Counted from the stretch's first letter, positions 1 through 7,998 are shown. The stretch is 15,723 nucleotides of DNA from Chloroflexota bacterium (GCA_003353825.1 PIVW01000087.1:1-15723); one strand, 5' to 3'. The notes: a model not told the origin generated them from the sequence alone. Translations and numbers: made by a program.

Positions 1-1175
1 GTCAGGGTATCTTTGAGCGCATAAAACCCGCGCGCCGTGATCTCGACCACCGCATGTCCCACCAGGCCAATGGCGAAAAAGGCCAGGGCGTAGGCTGTCA
101 TCTCGGTAGCCCGTGCATCGAAGGCGCCCCGTTCGAGCAAGAGTGAAACGACGGGAAAACGCAACAGGTAGAGCAACACAGACGCGGGTATTGTTAAAAA
201 AAGCAACAGGGCCAGGATGCCACCCAGCGTTTCCTGCATCGCTTTGCGCTGGCCCAGTGCCGCCTGGGTAGAGAATGTAGGAAAAGCTACCGTGGCAATA
301 GCCTGAGCAAAAATACCCTGAGGCAACAACATGATCAACCAGGCGTAATTCAGAGCGCTAATCGAACCTTCGACCAGATTCGATGCCAAAAAGACATTGA
401 CCATAAAGTTGATCTGAACCACAGCAAGGCCCAACACACGGGGTCCCATCAAACGCAGGACTTCACGTACACCGGGATCTTCGATACTTACAGAAGGCGA
501 CCAGCGCCCATGGTAGTGGATGAGTCCGGGCACTTGAATCAGAAGATGCAACAGGGATCCTACCACCACACCAACGACCAACGCTTGCACTCCCATAACC
601 GGCGCCAGCAGCAGCGCCGCCAAGATGATGGCCAGATTATAGAAAACGGGCGCCAGCGCCGGTAACAGAAAATGCTGGAAGCTGTTGAGAATACCCATCA
701 CCAGACCCGACAGCCCGAAGATAATGGTGCTCACCAGCATCCACCGCATCAACCCAACCGTTAACTCCTGCTGTTCAGATGAGAATCCAGGGGCGATGAC
801 ATATTCGACCAGAGGTTGGGCGAAAAGTGCAGCTAGGATGGCAAACGCCGTGAGAGCCAACACCAGCAGGTTGGCCACCTTGGCCGCCAGATCCCAGGCG
901 CCGGCATCATCTTTGTGGGCCAAACGTTCGCTAAACGTGGGGATGAACGCCGAGGCCAATGCCCCCCCTGCCACCAACACGAAGAGCAGATCGGGCAACC
1001 GGAAGGCGGCGAGATACGCGTCTAACTGGGCGCCTGCCCCGAACTGAGCACCTATCACCACCTCTCGTATGAGACCTAACACCCGGCTGATCACAAACAA
1101 TACCATGACCAGACTGGCCGCACGGGCGATACGATTCAGGGGGGAGGTTGTGGGGGCCACAAGGGAATCTGACAC
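1..1175 (-). CDS. murJ: MurJ/MviN-family lipid II flippase, C-terminus cut by window edge
   Basis: This is an integral membrane flippase of the MOP superfamily that moves lipid II across the cytoplasmic membrane for peptidoglycan synthesis. Read on the minus strand, the frame is open from 1175 to base 1 (391 codons), about three quarters of the usual 500-530 residues. The N-terminal family signature is visible (SRVLGLIREVVIGAQFGAGA, then DAYLAAFR), and near the window edge the motif ARGFYALKDT, typical of MurJ, appears. Long hydrophobic segments lie between. The start is placed at GTG 1175-1173 because in-frame TAG, TGA and TAA codons lie just upstream; GTG 1160 is an alternative. Neither has a convincing Shine-Dalgarno. 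The gene is divergent from the small gene at 1373. Membership of the MurJ family is clear. The lipid II role is inferred from the family, and a polysaccharide-export relative cannot be fully excluded without the C-terminus. Confidence 0.9.
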   Translation of the reverse strand, partial: MSDSLVAPTTSPLNRIARAASLVMVLFVISRVLGLIREVVIGAQFGAGAQLDAYLAAFRLPDLLFVLVAGGALASAFIPTFSERLAHKDDAGAWDLAAKVANLLVLALTAFAILAALFAQPLVEYVIAPGFSSEQQELTVGLMRWMLVSTIIFGLSGLVMGILNSFQHFLLPALAPVFYNLAIILAALLLAPVMGVQALVVGVVVGSLLHLLIQVPGLIHYHGRWSPSVSIEDPGVREVLRLMGPRVLGLAVVQINFMVNVFLASNLVEGSISALNYAWLIMLLPQGIFAQAIATVAFPTFSTQAALGQRKAMQETLGGILALLLFLTIPASVLLYLLRFPVVSLLLERGAFDARATEMTAYALAFFAIGLVGHAVVEITARGFYALKDTL

Positions 1176-1211
1176 AGGGGGAAAGCGCTATCAGCTTTAA
1201 GATGTTCGGTA

Positions 1212-1242
1212 ATCATAACAGGTTATGTTGTCCGGCGTCCAA
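1212..1242 (-). promoter_or_regulatory. possible weak promoter for murJ
   Basis: On the minus strand, TTGGAC (1242-1237) and TATGAT (1217-1212) form a sigma70-like pair, but the 19 bp spacer is long. It sits about 37 bases upstream of the murJ start, in the divergent gap. This is a weak call made only from consensus resemblance. Confidence 0.3.
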
Positions 1243-1290
1243 ACCTTTCTCACCGTAACGGTCAAGTCGCAGTACGAAACCCTTTTTCCC

Positions 1291-1319
1291 TTGTCAGGCC
1301 ATGCGGAGTGGGCTACAAT
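1291..1319 (+). promoter_or_regulatory. sigma70-type promoter of the small gene at 1373
   Basis: TTGTCA (1291-1296) and TACAAT (1314-1319) are separated by exactly 17 bp, a near-consensus housekeeping promoter. Transcription would begin near 1326. This makes the upstream in-frame ATG at 1301 an unlikely start and supports ATG 1373. Confidence 0.65.
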
Positions 1320-1372
1320 TCGTTTGGCTGGCGCGCCCGTGTCAGACCTCACATCATCTAGAGGGATATGCC

Positions 1373-1567
1373 ATGACGAAACTTGTCGATGAGCCACCCC
1401 GAACCTGGCAGGCCCGGCTCACAGCCGCGCAACTTAAGGAAGAGGAATGGAAGGTGTTACGAGATATGGTCGAAGATGGCGAGGCGGGGACTTTGGAAGA
1501 AGCTGCCCGTCTACTCGACTTCAAAGAACGTGAATACAATCTCGGAGACACATTCTATGGCTTTTGA
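1373..1567 (+). CDS. small hypothetical protein, 64 aa
   Basis: I do not recognise this protein. It is charged and soluble, with no signal peptide or membrane segment. The middle (about residues 17-50) is rich in Glu, Lys, Leu and Ala and is likely helical, including the stretch TLEEAARLLDFKEREY. ATG 1373 is chosen over the in-frame ATG 1301 because a GAGGG Shine-Dalgarno lies 8 bases upstream of it and because a 17-bp-spaced promoter ends at 1319. Having a clean promoter and ribosome binding site of its own argues for a real monocistronic gene despite its size. It could be a small regulatory or structural protein; no function is proposed. Confidence 0.6.
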   Translation: MTKLVDEPPRTWQARLTAAQLKEEEWKVLRDMVEDGEAGTLEEAARLLDFKEREYNLGDTFYGF

Positions 1568-1591
1568 TCGCAACGACATCCAAGGTTTATG

Positions 1592-1789
1592 AGGCTTTGT
1601 AATTATCTGTATTAGTCAGGCACATGTTGAAGGCTGTCGGATAGGATTAGGACGCAGACCTGTCCTGAGCCGGGTCGAAGGATGAACGCGGAAAAAGCAG
1701 ATTCTTTCCTCTTTTATCCGCGGCATCAGCGTTTATCTGCGTCCCATTCATCTGTCCAACATGTGATTGACCATTACAGGCTTTGTAAT
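1592..1789. repeat. MITE-like nested inverted-repeat element flanked by direct repeats
   Basis: This gap holds a large imperfect palindrome. The outer arms CACATGTTG (1621-1629) and CAACATGTG (1757-1765) are perfect inverted repeats. Inside them lie GGACGCAGA (1650-1658) with TCTGCGTCC (1736-1744), and CGCGGAAAAAG (1687-1697) with CTTTTATCCGCG (1711-1722, one extra base). The right half is a degenerate run of TTTATCCGCG/TTTATCTGCG/TTCATCTG units. The direct repeat AGGCTTTGTAAT occurs on both sides (1592-1603 and 1778-1789). No coding region is evident. The structure resembles a non-autonomous mobile or dispersed palindromic repeat. As RNA it could fold into a long hairpin upstream of the hydroxylase operon. 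Confidence 0.6.
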
Positions 1790-1859
1790 AATCCTTCAGG
1801 TTCAACCAGATCACAGGCCACCTCTAGCACTGACCCCCAACCACACTAGCTCGAATAAC

Positions 1860-3278
1860 ATGATGCTAAGCTCTCATTTTATCATCCCTGCTACCCTTGA
1901 TGAAGCCCTGGCACTCCTGGCTGATAACGACAAGCAAGGTACAACTCGCATCATCGCCGGCGGCACCGATCTCCTGGTCGAGATCGAGCATGGCGCTGAT
2001 CCGCCACAAACACTGGTAGATATCTCGCGCCTGCCCGCTCTTGATCGGATCACACTACTAGAAGGCCATATCCATATCGGTCCCCTGGTTACGCACAATC
2101 AGGCTGTCGTCGACCCACTCATACAGGAACACGCCTGGCCTCTGCTGCGCGCTTGCTGGGAAGTGGGTGCGCCACAGATCCGTAACCGTGGCACCCTGGC
2201 CGGTAATGTTGCCACCGCCTCACCGGCCAACGATACGATCTCCCCCCTGATTGTTCTGGATGCCAGTATCACCCTTGCCTCGGTGCGAGGACGACGAACA
2301 CTGCCGTTATCGGAGTTTTTCCTGGGTGTACGGAAAACTGCACTGGCTGCGGACGAAATTATAAGTGACATTATTGTCCCGATTCCTCCTCAAAGCGCTC
2401 GGGGAACCTTCATCAAAGCGGGTTTGCGGCGCGCTCAGGCCATCAGTCTTGTCAACATCGCCATCTTGTTGGATTTCGATGGCGAGTTTGTCAAAGAAGC
2501 ACGCATTGCCTTCGGATCTGTTGCCCCGACCATCGTACGCGCTGCGGCAGCCGAAGCCGCACTGGTCGGCAAGGCGCTCACATCGGCGCAGATCGCAAGA
2601 GCAGAACGGTTGATTCAGGAGGCGATTCACCCCATCGACGATATCAGAGGGTCGGCTTCCTATCGACGCCATTTGGCCGGAGTGATCACCCGGCGCTCGT
2701 TGCAACAACTGGCGGCAAAGGCCGAGCGAGACCACTGGTTGGGGAGCCCGATCATGCTCTGGGGCAAGACCCGAGGCCGATACCCTGCCATATCAACTTC
2801 TTCCAACCTCCCTGCTGGCTCTGAGGTCACCTGCACCCTGAACGGCCAACCCACCACACTCGCCAATGCCGCTCATCTTACCCTTCTAGGGGCCTTGCGA
2901 GAACGGGCGCTTTTGTCCGGCACCAAAGAGGGTTGTGCGGAGGGTGAATGTGGGGCTTGCACACTGTGGCTGGACGGCATCGCCGTCATGAGTTGTCTGG
3001 TGCCCGCGGCCCGCGCGCAGGGGGCTGACATCGTCACGGTGGAGGGCATTGCCAAAAACGATCGTTTGCAGCCATTACAGCAAGCTTTTATCCAGTCCGG
3101 CGGCGTACAATGCGGCTATTGCACGCCCGGCTTCATTATGTCCGCTGCCAACCTACTAGAGGAACACCCCCAACCCACACCTGAACAAGCTGCCGAAGCC
3201 ATTACGGGTAATCTCTGCCGTTGTACTGGCTATACCAAGATCATCGACGCCATTGTAGCTGCTGGCGAGTGGCGCTAA
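1860..3278 (+). CDS. molybdenum hydroxylase FAD-binding and [2Fe-2S] subunits fused (CoxM-CoxS order)
   Basis: This is the electron-transfer subunit of a xanthine-dehydrogenase/CO-dehydrogenase-family hydroxylase, 472 aa and cytoplasmic. Residues 1-290 are the FAD-binding domain (CoxM type), with IAGGTDLL at 32-39 and the flavin-binding stretch RNRGTLAGN at 108-116. A linker of about 35 residues leads to a CoxS-type domain carrying two [2Fe-2S] clusters. The plant-ferredoxin-like set is C359-x4-C364-x2-C367-x11-C379. The second set is C418-x2-C421-x31-C453-x-C455. All eight ligands are present. In standalone or XdhA-type fusions the Fe-S part comes first; here the order is reversed. Start ATG 1860 (or 1863) is preferred: the open frame extends back to a TTG at 1767, but that part overlaps the repeat and looks non-coding. 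No clear Shine-Dalgarno is seen. The catalytic subunit follows at 4128, after an intervening gene. Confidence 0.92.
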   Translation: MMLSSHFIIPATLDEALALLADNDKQGTTRIIAGGTDLLVEIEHGADPPQTLVDISRLPALDRITLLEGHIHIGPLVTHNQAVVDPLIQEHAWPLLRACWEVGAPQIRNRGTLAGNVATASPANDTISPLIVLDASITLASVRGRRTLPLSEFFLGVRKTALAADEIISDIIVPIPPQSARGTFIKAGLRRAQAISLVNIAILLDFDGEFVKEARIAFGSVAPTIVRAAAAEAALVGKALTSAQIARAERLIQEAIHPIDDIRGSASYRRHLAGVITRRSLQQLAAKAERDHWLGSPIMLWGKTRGRYPAISTSSNLPAGSEVTCTLNGQPTTLANAAHLTLLGALRERALLSGTKEGCAEGECGACTLWLDGIAVMSCLVPAARAQGADIVTVEGIAKNDRLQPLQQAFIQSGGVQCGYCTPGFIMSAANLLEEHPQPTPEQAAEAITGNLCRCTGYTKIIDAIVAAGEWR

Positions 3279-3279
3279 C

Positions 3280-4053
3280 GTGGCCATACGATTTGCTCCA
3301 ACCCGCAAAAGGTCGGCCATTCACCAGTCAAAGGGAATGATTCGCTGGCAACAGAACTGCACAAGCAGTTTTGTCTTGCTTATACAGACGTATCGATTCA
3401 AGACGCCGCAGCGCATCGAACGTCTGCAAACACACATTCATAATCTTCGCCAAACACAAGTAAGTACCGTATCGATGCTGGCATGGTCGATTCGCCTGCT
3501 CTGCAAATGTCTGGATGTTTTCGCAGTTGGAGAACTCTACAATCTCTTCGGCCAGCTTCTGAAGCCTAACACACGGCCCCTGACGCCCCTCGAACAAGCT
3601 GAAGCCCGGCGCGTCTTTGCAAATACACTGCCCTACCGGCAGATTCGCATCGACGAATTCTCATTATTGGCTGGCTTGGGAGCGGTATTTCGACTTGCTC
3701 TAACCGGCGGACTCAGACATCTTGGCGTTGTTATCGCATACACCATCAACTTCACACGCCCTATTCATCCCGCACCGGGCAACGAAGACATGGCCTGGTT
3801 GATTCATGAATTGACTCACGTCGCCCAAATGGAACAAGTGGGATTACAATACTATCCTGAAGCACTCCACGCTCAATTCACCAGCGGTTACACCTACCCT
3901 CCTGAAGCATTGGTGACATGCCGTCTCAGCGAATTCAATCGTGAGCAGCAAGGCGAAGTTATCCGCGATTATTACCGAAGCCTTGAGCGGCAAGAAGAAG
4001 CAACCAGCATCTTCAAACCCCTAATCGACGACCTACATAGCGGCAGACTCTAA
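3280..4053 (+). CDS. HExxH metallopeptidase-like protein (DUF4157 / vgr-related type)
   Basis: This is a protein of 257 aa if read from GTG 3280, or 238 aa from ATG 3337. The C-terminal half has a zinc-peptidase-like motif, H176-E-L-T-H180 (numbering from 3280), in the context AWLIHELTHVAQ, followed by FNREQQGEVIRDYY. This combination resembles the DUF4157/eCIS-associated and vgr-related metallopeptidase-like proteins, in which the HELTHV(A/V)Q motif is the hallmark. The N-terminal 80 residues are basic and hydrophobic with no clear signal peptide. GTG 3280 starts one base after the preceding stop, allowing coupled translation; ATG 3337 has AAGGGA directly abutting it, too close for a good site. 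The gene sits between the two catalytic subunits of the hydroxylase, where no such gene is standard. The family assignment is from memory of motifs. The role (processing, assembly or unrelated hitchhiker) is unknown. Confidence 0.65.
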   Translation: MAIRFAPTRKRSAIHQSKGMIRWQQNCTSSFVLLIQTYRFKTPQRIERLQTHIHNLRQTQVSTVSMLAWSIRLLCKCLDVFAVGELYNLFGQLLKPNTRPLTPLEQAEARRVFANTLPYRQIRIDEFSLLAGLGAVFRLALTGGLRHLGVVIAYTINFTRPIHPAPGNEDMAWLIHELTHVAQMEQVGLQYYPEALHAQFTSGYTYPPEALVTCRLSEFNREQQGEVIRDYYRSLERQEEATSIFKPLIDDLHSGRL

Positions 4054-4081
4054 GTTGATCTGCCAACCAAAAACAACCAAA

Positions 4082-4094
4082 AACCCTCAGGGTT
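4082..4094. repeat. short palindrome AACCCT-c-AGGGTT
   Basis: A perfect 13-base palindrome lies in the 74-base gap before the large subunit. In RNA it could form a 5-bp stem with a 3-base loop. It is followed by a short CCAATCTCCAATCCCC-type low-complexity stretch (about 4100-4117). No T-tract follows, so it is not a convincing terminator. It may be a remnant of a dispersed repeat. Confidence 0.4.
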
Positions 4095-4127
4095 CAGTCC
4101 CCAATCTCCAATCCCCAAGAAACGACC

Positions 4128-6362
4128 ATGAGAGCAATCGGTTCTTCAATACCCCGCTTCGATGCGCAGGCTAAGGTAACAGGCGCGGCACCCTATCCAG
4201 GCGATATCAACATGCCCGGACAACTCCATATGAAAATCCTGTTTCCCGAGGTACCCCACGCCCGCATCACTCGCTTCGATACATCTGGAGCACTGGCGGC
4301 GCCCGGTGTGGTGGCTGTATTCGGTGCAGTTGATGTGCCCGTCAATGAGTACGGTTTGATCCTGCCCGACCAGGAAGTGCTTTGTGGTCGCGAGGGAGGA
4401 ATTGTACGCTGTGTGCTCGATCAAGTTGCCCTGGTTGTCGCCAAGACAGAGGCCCAGGCAGAGTCTGCGCTTCGCTTGATTGATATCGAGTATCAAGAGT
4501 TGTCCAGTGTGTACACTATCGCGGGGGCCATGGCCCCCGATGCGCCTCTGGTTCATGCCGAAAAAGGGGACAAAAATGTACTGCTCAGTTATAAGATACG
4601 CCATGGGGATGTCGAGACCGCCTTTGCACAGGCTGATGTCATTGTCGAGCACAGCTACACAACCCACCCACAAGAACACGCCTACTTGCAACCTGAGGCG
4701 GGATTGGCGCATGTGCGCCCTGATGGCAAGATCGAGGTGATCGTCGGTGGTCAATGGATGCACGAAGATAGGGAACAGACAGCTCATGCACTTGGTTTGC
4801 CTGACGATCAAATCGTGATTCGTTATCCCGCTATCGGCGGCGCCTTTGGTGGGCGCGAGGATATGAGCGTACAAATCGTGCTGGCCTTGGCCGCTTACAA
4901 AACGGGTAGAGCAGTCAAGGTGCAATGGACGCGTAGTGAATCGATCCGTGGACATCATAAACGGCACGCCAGCGAAGCCACAGCAAAGTGGGGGGCCACC
5001 CAAGATGGCCGGGTGATCGCAGCAAAGGTGGATGTCAGCACCGATGCCGGAGCGTATGCATATACGTCGACCAAAGTGCTGGGGAACCTGGCCCTGGCCT
5101 GTCTCGGACCTTACGATCTTCCCAACGCCCATGTCGATGCCCGCACTGTGTACACCAACAATATCGCCGGTGGCGCCTTTCGCGGCTTTGGTGGCCCCCA
5201 AGGCCATTGGATCGCCGAGATGCAGATGCACCGCCTGGCTGAAGCGCTGGATATGGACCCTGTCGAGCTACGGATGCGAAACGTCCTGCAAGAGGATTCG
5301 ATCATTGCCACCGGCAGCCGTATGACTGCGGGCGTCACGGTGGGCCTGGTTTTGGAACAGTGTGCCCAGGCAGCCGGTTGGGAAAAATCGGACACTGGGT
5401 GGAGACAAGCGGCTGAGCTATCTCAAGCAATGGATGTGTCACCCAGCCATCGCCCCTATTCGCTCGAGGCAGCGCCGGCGCGCAAAGCACATGGCGTCGG
5501 CATTGCCTGCTCATTAAAAAACGTCGGCTTCAGCTTGGGCTTTCCAGAGGAATGCTGGGCGACCGTTGAGTTACATGGGGAGGGTGAAATCGAACGAGCG
5601 GTCCTGTACCATGCCGGGGCCGAAGTTGGGCAGGGGGCGCACACTGTTTTTAGACAATTTGCCGCAGAAGCGCTCGATGTCCCTATCGAACGCGTCGAAC
5701 TGGTCGCTTCAGACACTGACGAAACAGACAATAGCGGTAGCGTCAGTGCCAGCCGCATGACCTTTATGGCGGGAAATGCCATCCAGGGCGCAGCCTTACA
5801 GGCCAGACAATTGTGGGAAGATGAAGAGGATCGGCCCTGTGTCGCTACCTATCGCTTTACGCCCCGTCCCACCACAGGCTATGATCCCGAAACCGGCGCC
5901 TCTGATCCCAACATTAGTTATGGCTATTGCGCTCAAGCAGCCGAGGTTGAAGTCGATCTCGATACAGGGCACATCACGGTCTTGCATTTGTGGTCGGCCA
6001 ACGATGTGGGACGCGCCATCAATCCTCAACTTGTCGAAGGGCAAATCGAAGGCGCTGTTTCCCAAAGTGTGGGCTGGGCCATCCAAGAAGATCTTAAACA
6101 GGAGAAGGGGCGCATACTCAGCGACCAATTCAGCACTTACCTGATCCCCACCGTACTCGATGTCCCGGCCAAGATAGAACCTCTGGTGTTGGAATATCCA
6201 GACCCTCAGGGCCCATCCGGCGCCCGCGGCATGGCTGAGATGCCCTTTATCCCTACTGCGCCGGCCATTGCTGCCGCTGTTCATGCTGCCACCGGTGTCT
6301 GGTTCCACGATCTCCCACTCACGCCCGAACGTGTGGCTATGCGCCTCAAGCACCGTGCATGA
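4128..6362 (+). CDS. molybdenum hydroxylase large (molybdopterin-binding) subunit, xanthine dehydrogenase family
   Basis: This is the catalytic subunit (744 aa) that binds the molybdopterin cytosine dinucleotide cofactor and hydroxylates the substrate with water-derived oxygen. The N-terminal a/b-hammerhead domain (about residues 1-110) is followed by the Mo-cofactor domains. GGAFGGRE lies at 237-244. AFRGFGGPQ contains R352, equivalent by motif to the substrate-binding Arg of xanthine oxidoreductases. VGQGAHT and the [10 protein letters not shown] loop follow, then [19 protein letters not shown], and finally GARGMAEMP (698-706) with the likely catalytic base E704. The length is in the normal range and the CODH-specific AYRCSFR loop is absent, so it is not a CO dehydrogenase. 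Purine, nicotinate or another heteroaromatic substrate is possible. The call uses ATG 4128; its Shine-Dalgarno is poor. YqeB downstream and YqeC-MocA further on suggest a selenium-containing active site. Confidence 0.93.
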   Translation: MRAIGSSIPRFDAQAKVTGAAPYPGDINMPGQLHMKILFPEVPHARITRFDTSGALAAPGVVAVFGAVDVPVNEYGLILPDQEVLCGREGGIVRCVLDQVALVVAKTEAQAESALRLIDIEYQELSSVYTIAGAMAPDAPLVHAEKGDKNVLLSYKIRHGDVETAFAQADVIVEHSYTTHPQEHAYLQPEAGLAHVRPDGKIEVIVGGQWMHEDREQTAHALGLPDDQIVIRYPAIGGAFGGREDMSVQIVLALAAYKTGRAVKVQWTRSESIRGHHKRHASEATAKWGATQDGRVIAAKVDVSTDAGAYAYTSTKVLGNLALACLGPYDLPNAHVDARTVYTNNIAGGAFRGFGGPQGHWIAEMQMHRLAEALDMDPVELRMRNVLQEDSIIATGSRMTAGVTVGLVLEQCAQAAGWEKSDTGWRQAAELSQAMDVSPSHRPYSLEAAPARKAHGVGIACSLKNVGFSLGFPEECWATVELHGEGEIERAVLYHAGAEVGQGAHTVFRQFAAEALDVPIERVELVASDTDETDNSGSVSASRMTFMAGNAIQGAALQARQLWEDEEDRPCVATYRFTPRPTTGYDPETGASDPNISYGYCAQAAEVEVDLDTGHITVLHLWSANDVGRAINPQLVEGQIEGAVSQSVGWAIQEDLKQEKGRILSDQFSTYLIPTVLDVPAKIEPLVLEYPDPQGPSGARGMAEMPFIPTAPAIAAAVHAATGVWFHDLPLTPERVAMRLKHRA

Positions 6363-6385
6363 ATAAATCTTGTTCAACAGGATTT

Positions 6386-6413
6386 CATGTGACCCAAGGA
6401 AAAACACATGTTG
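6386..6413. repeat. small inverted repeat containing a second CACATGTTG copy
   Basis: CATGTG (6386-6391) and CACATG (6405-6410) form a 6-bp stem with a 13-base loop shortly after the large-subunit stop codon. CACATGTTG at 6405-6413 is identical to the outer arm of the element at 1592-1789. No T-tract follows. It may be a remnant end of the same repeat family or a chance match. The remaining gap before the next gene (to 6544) shows no convincing promoter. Confidence 0.3.
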
Positions 6414-6544
6414 CGTAGCGTATTGCCTGTTTCGCGATATTTATGCTGACGAACCATGCCTTTCAAGTAGGAGCCACGGGAATTCCGATTGAAGCACAAT
6501 CCCTTGACCTGTAGTGACACATATGAAAGAAACCTTCTATGCTG

Positions 6545-6549
6545 TGGAG
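6545..6549 (+). promoter_or_regulatory. Shine-Dalgarno deciding the start of the PH-domain gene
   Basis: TGGAG lies 7 bases before ATG 6557. The two in-frame upstream ATGs (6539 and 6551) have no properly spaced purine-rich site, which is why 6557 is preferred. Confidence 0.55.
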
Positions 6550-6556
6550 CATGACT

Positions 6557-7075
6557 ATGAATTTGCCGATAACCCTTCAAACTGATGAAGAAGTTGTAAC
6601 GCTTCTGCGCAGGCATCCGGTACGTGTTATTACCGAAATCATTGGCACGTTGCTTGCTATCATCATTCTTGTCGCCGTTCTCTTATTCCTCAAATCATTG
6701 ATGAGCCTCGGTTTGTGGGATATTCTGATAGCGATCGTTGTGATCGTGGGTATCATCTACGCCTTAATGGCATTCTACCGTTATCAGAACGACATCTGGC
6801 TGATTACGACGCAACGCATCGTTGATTCGACCAAGCGTACGCCATTCAACCATGAAATCGCCTCTGCGGACCTTGCCAATGTGCAGGATATCAGCATCTC
6901 CAAACGTGGTATTTTGCAGACCGCCTTCAATTATGGCAATGTCAGATGCCAGACGGCCAGCCAAACACAGGTTTTCACCTTCATTGGTGTGCCGGATCCT
7001 AATGCAGTCTTAGAACTGTTAGATGACACGCGTGATAAAGCCCGGCGACGGCGGCGGATGGATAGCGGCATCTGA
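6557..7075 (+). CDS. membrane protein with bacterial PH (bPH2/YdbT-like) domain
   Basis: A membrane protein of 172 aa. After a short cytoplasmic N-terminus with R18-R19-H20-P21, typical of this family, come two transmembrane helices (about 25-45 and 53-74). A cytoplasmic bacterial pleckstrin-homology-like domain (about 76-165) follows, containing WLITTQRIVDSTKR and a KRGILQTAFNYGNV stretch matching the DUF304/bPH2 pattern. The C-terminus is a run of Arg and Lys. ATG 6557 is chosen on its Shine-Dalgarno. It lies between the hydroxylase large subunit and yqeB, 82 bases before yqeB, in the same direction. Members of this family are generally uncharacterised, and a role in the hydroxylase system is not implied by the fold. 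It may simply be a neighbour that has been co-transcribed. Confidence 0.8.
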   Translation: MNLPITLQTDEEVVTLLRRHPVRVITEIIGTLLAIIILVAVLLFLKSLMSLGLWDILIAIVVIVGIIYALMAFYRYQNDIWLITTQRIVDSTKRTPFNHEIASADLANVQDISISKRGILQTAFNYGNVRCQTASQTQVFTFIGVPDPNAVLELLDDTRDKARRRRRMDSGI

Positions 7076-7156
7076 GCTCGGCAGATCCGAATTCCGTTTT
7101 AGTAAGCTTGAAATCGTGACAGCCGAAACCCAAAAAACCAATGAGACCCTGCTTCT

Positions 7157-7978
7157 ATGCTATTCCCCAATTTCGTAATCCTGGTACGCGGCGCCGGAGA
7201 TCTGGCAACAGGTGTCATAGTGCGGCTGCATCGGGCTGGCTTTCCTGTCATTGCTACAGAGGTCGCCCAACCTCTGGCTGTACGCCGCACAGTTTCCTTT
7301 GCCCAGGCAGTATACGACGGTACTCACACAGTTGAAGAGGTGGTCGCCACATCTGTCGATAGCCCCGACAAAGCCCTGACCCTGGCAATGTCCGGCGCAC
7401 TACCGATTTTAGCGGACCCTGATGATGGTGTTATCGATATCATCACTCCAACTATTCTGATCGATGCCCGACTTCTGAAGCAGCCCGGAACAACCTCAAT
7501 CGGGCAAGCACCACTGGTCATCGGCTTGGGACCTGGATTTGAAGGCGGAAGCAATTGCCATGCCGCCATCGAAACCAATCGAGGGCACCATTTGGGCCGG
7601 ATTTATTGGCGAGCTGCTACAGAAGCCGACACCGGGATTCCCGGTGCGATTTTCGGCTTCAGGGCAGAAAGATTAGTACGAGCGCCGAGCGCAGGTGCGT
7701 TCCAAGCGACAGTCGATTTTGGCGATCATGTCGAACAAGGAGAACAGGTGGGGTACATCGCCAAGGGTGGAGAAACAGATGAGATACGAGCGCCACTGGC
7801 CGGGGTGGTGCGGGGACTTCTCTATTCAGGCTTATCGGTCACAGAGGGGTTCAAGCTTGGCGACATCGATCCCCGAGACGATCCGGCGGCGATCTACACC
7901 ATTAGCGACAAATCGCTGGCCATCGGCGGGGCAGTGTTGACAGCGATCCTCACTTGGATGAATAATAAAGCGAATTAA
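7157..7978 (+). CDS. yqeB: YqeB, EF2563-type selenium-dependent molybdenum hydroxylase maturation protein
   Basis: A soluble protein of 273 aa of the EF2563/YqeB family, required for or consistently associated with selenium-dependent molybdenum hydroxylases. The diagnostic N-terminus is present: RGAGDLATG at 11-19, a glycine-rich Rossmann-like element, then ATEVAQPLAVRRTVSFAQAVYDG. Further on are a GLGPGFEGG loop and a lipoyl-like C-terminal part (VEQGEQVGYIAKGG ... IRAPLAGVVRGLL). Length matches the family. It is thought to act with YqeC on the labile selenium ligand of the Mo centre, but the exact chemistry is unproven. ATG 7157 begins just ahead of the conserved core; no strong Shine-Dalgarno is visible. 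It lies 794 bases after the large subunit with one membrane protein gene between. Confidence 0.9.
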   Translation: MLFPNFVILVRGAGDLATGVIVRLHRAGFPVIATEVAQPLAVRRTVSFAQAVYDGTHTVEEVVATSVDSPDKALTLAMSGALPILADPDDGVIDIITPTILIDARLLKQPGTTSIGQAPLVIGLGPGFEGGSNCHAAIETNRGHHLGRIYWRAATEADTGIPGAIFGFRAERLVRAPSAGAFQATVDFGDHVEQGEQVGYIAKGGETDEIRAPLAGVVRGLLYSGLSVTEGFKLGDIDPRDDPAAIYTISDKSLAIGGAVLTAILTWMNNKAN

Positions 7979-7991
7979 GCAAAAACCGAAT

Positions 7992-7998
7992 GGAGGAG
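7992..7998 (+). promoter_or_regulatory. Shine-Dalgarno deciding a GTG start
   Basis: GGAGGAG ends three bases before GTG 8002 (GGAGG core with 5-base spacing). The in-frame ATG 7990 overlaps this site and cannot use it, so GTG 8002 is the better start for the flavoprotein gene. Confidence 0.7.

Noticed and set aside
685..1047. 120-codon open frame on the plus strand
   Set aside because: It is antisense to murJ, whose conserved N-terminal motifs are read in the opposite strand.
1767..1794. Possible promoter TTGACC...TAATCC before the hydroxylase operon
   Set aside because: The -10 matches poorly and better hexamers are wrongly spaced, so no promoter is called there.
1767..1859. N-terminal extension of the FAD/Fe-S gene starting at TTG 1767
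   Set aside because: It overlaps the flanking direct repeat, has no family-like residues and no ribosome binding site; ATG 1860 gives the normal domain start.
4146..5231. Long open frame (361 codons) on the minus strand
   Set aside because: It lies opposite the well-supported large subunit, and its translation is Cys/His-rich with no recognisable domain; it is a shadow of the real gene.
3280..6362. Idea that the hydroxylase is a CO dehydrogenase
   Set aside because: The large subunit lacks the AYRCSFR loop of CoxL and has the AFRGFGGPQ Arg motif of xanthine-dehydrogenase-type enzymes.
5796..6407. 203-codon open frame on the minus strand
   Set aside because: Also antisense to the conserved C-terminal part of the large subunit, with no family features.
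6504..6527. TTGACC before the PH-domain gene as a promoter
   Set aside because: No acceptable -10 hexamer at 16-18 bp; TATGAA is only 12 bp away.
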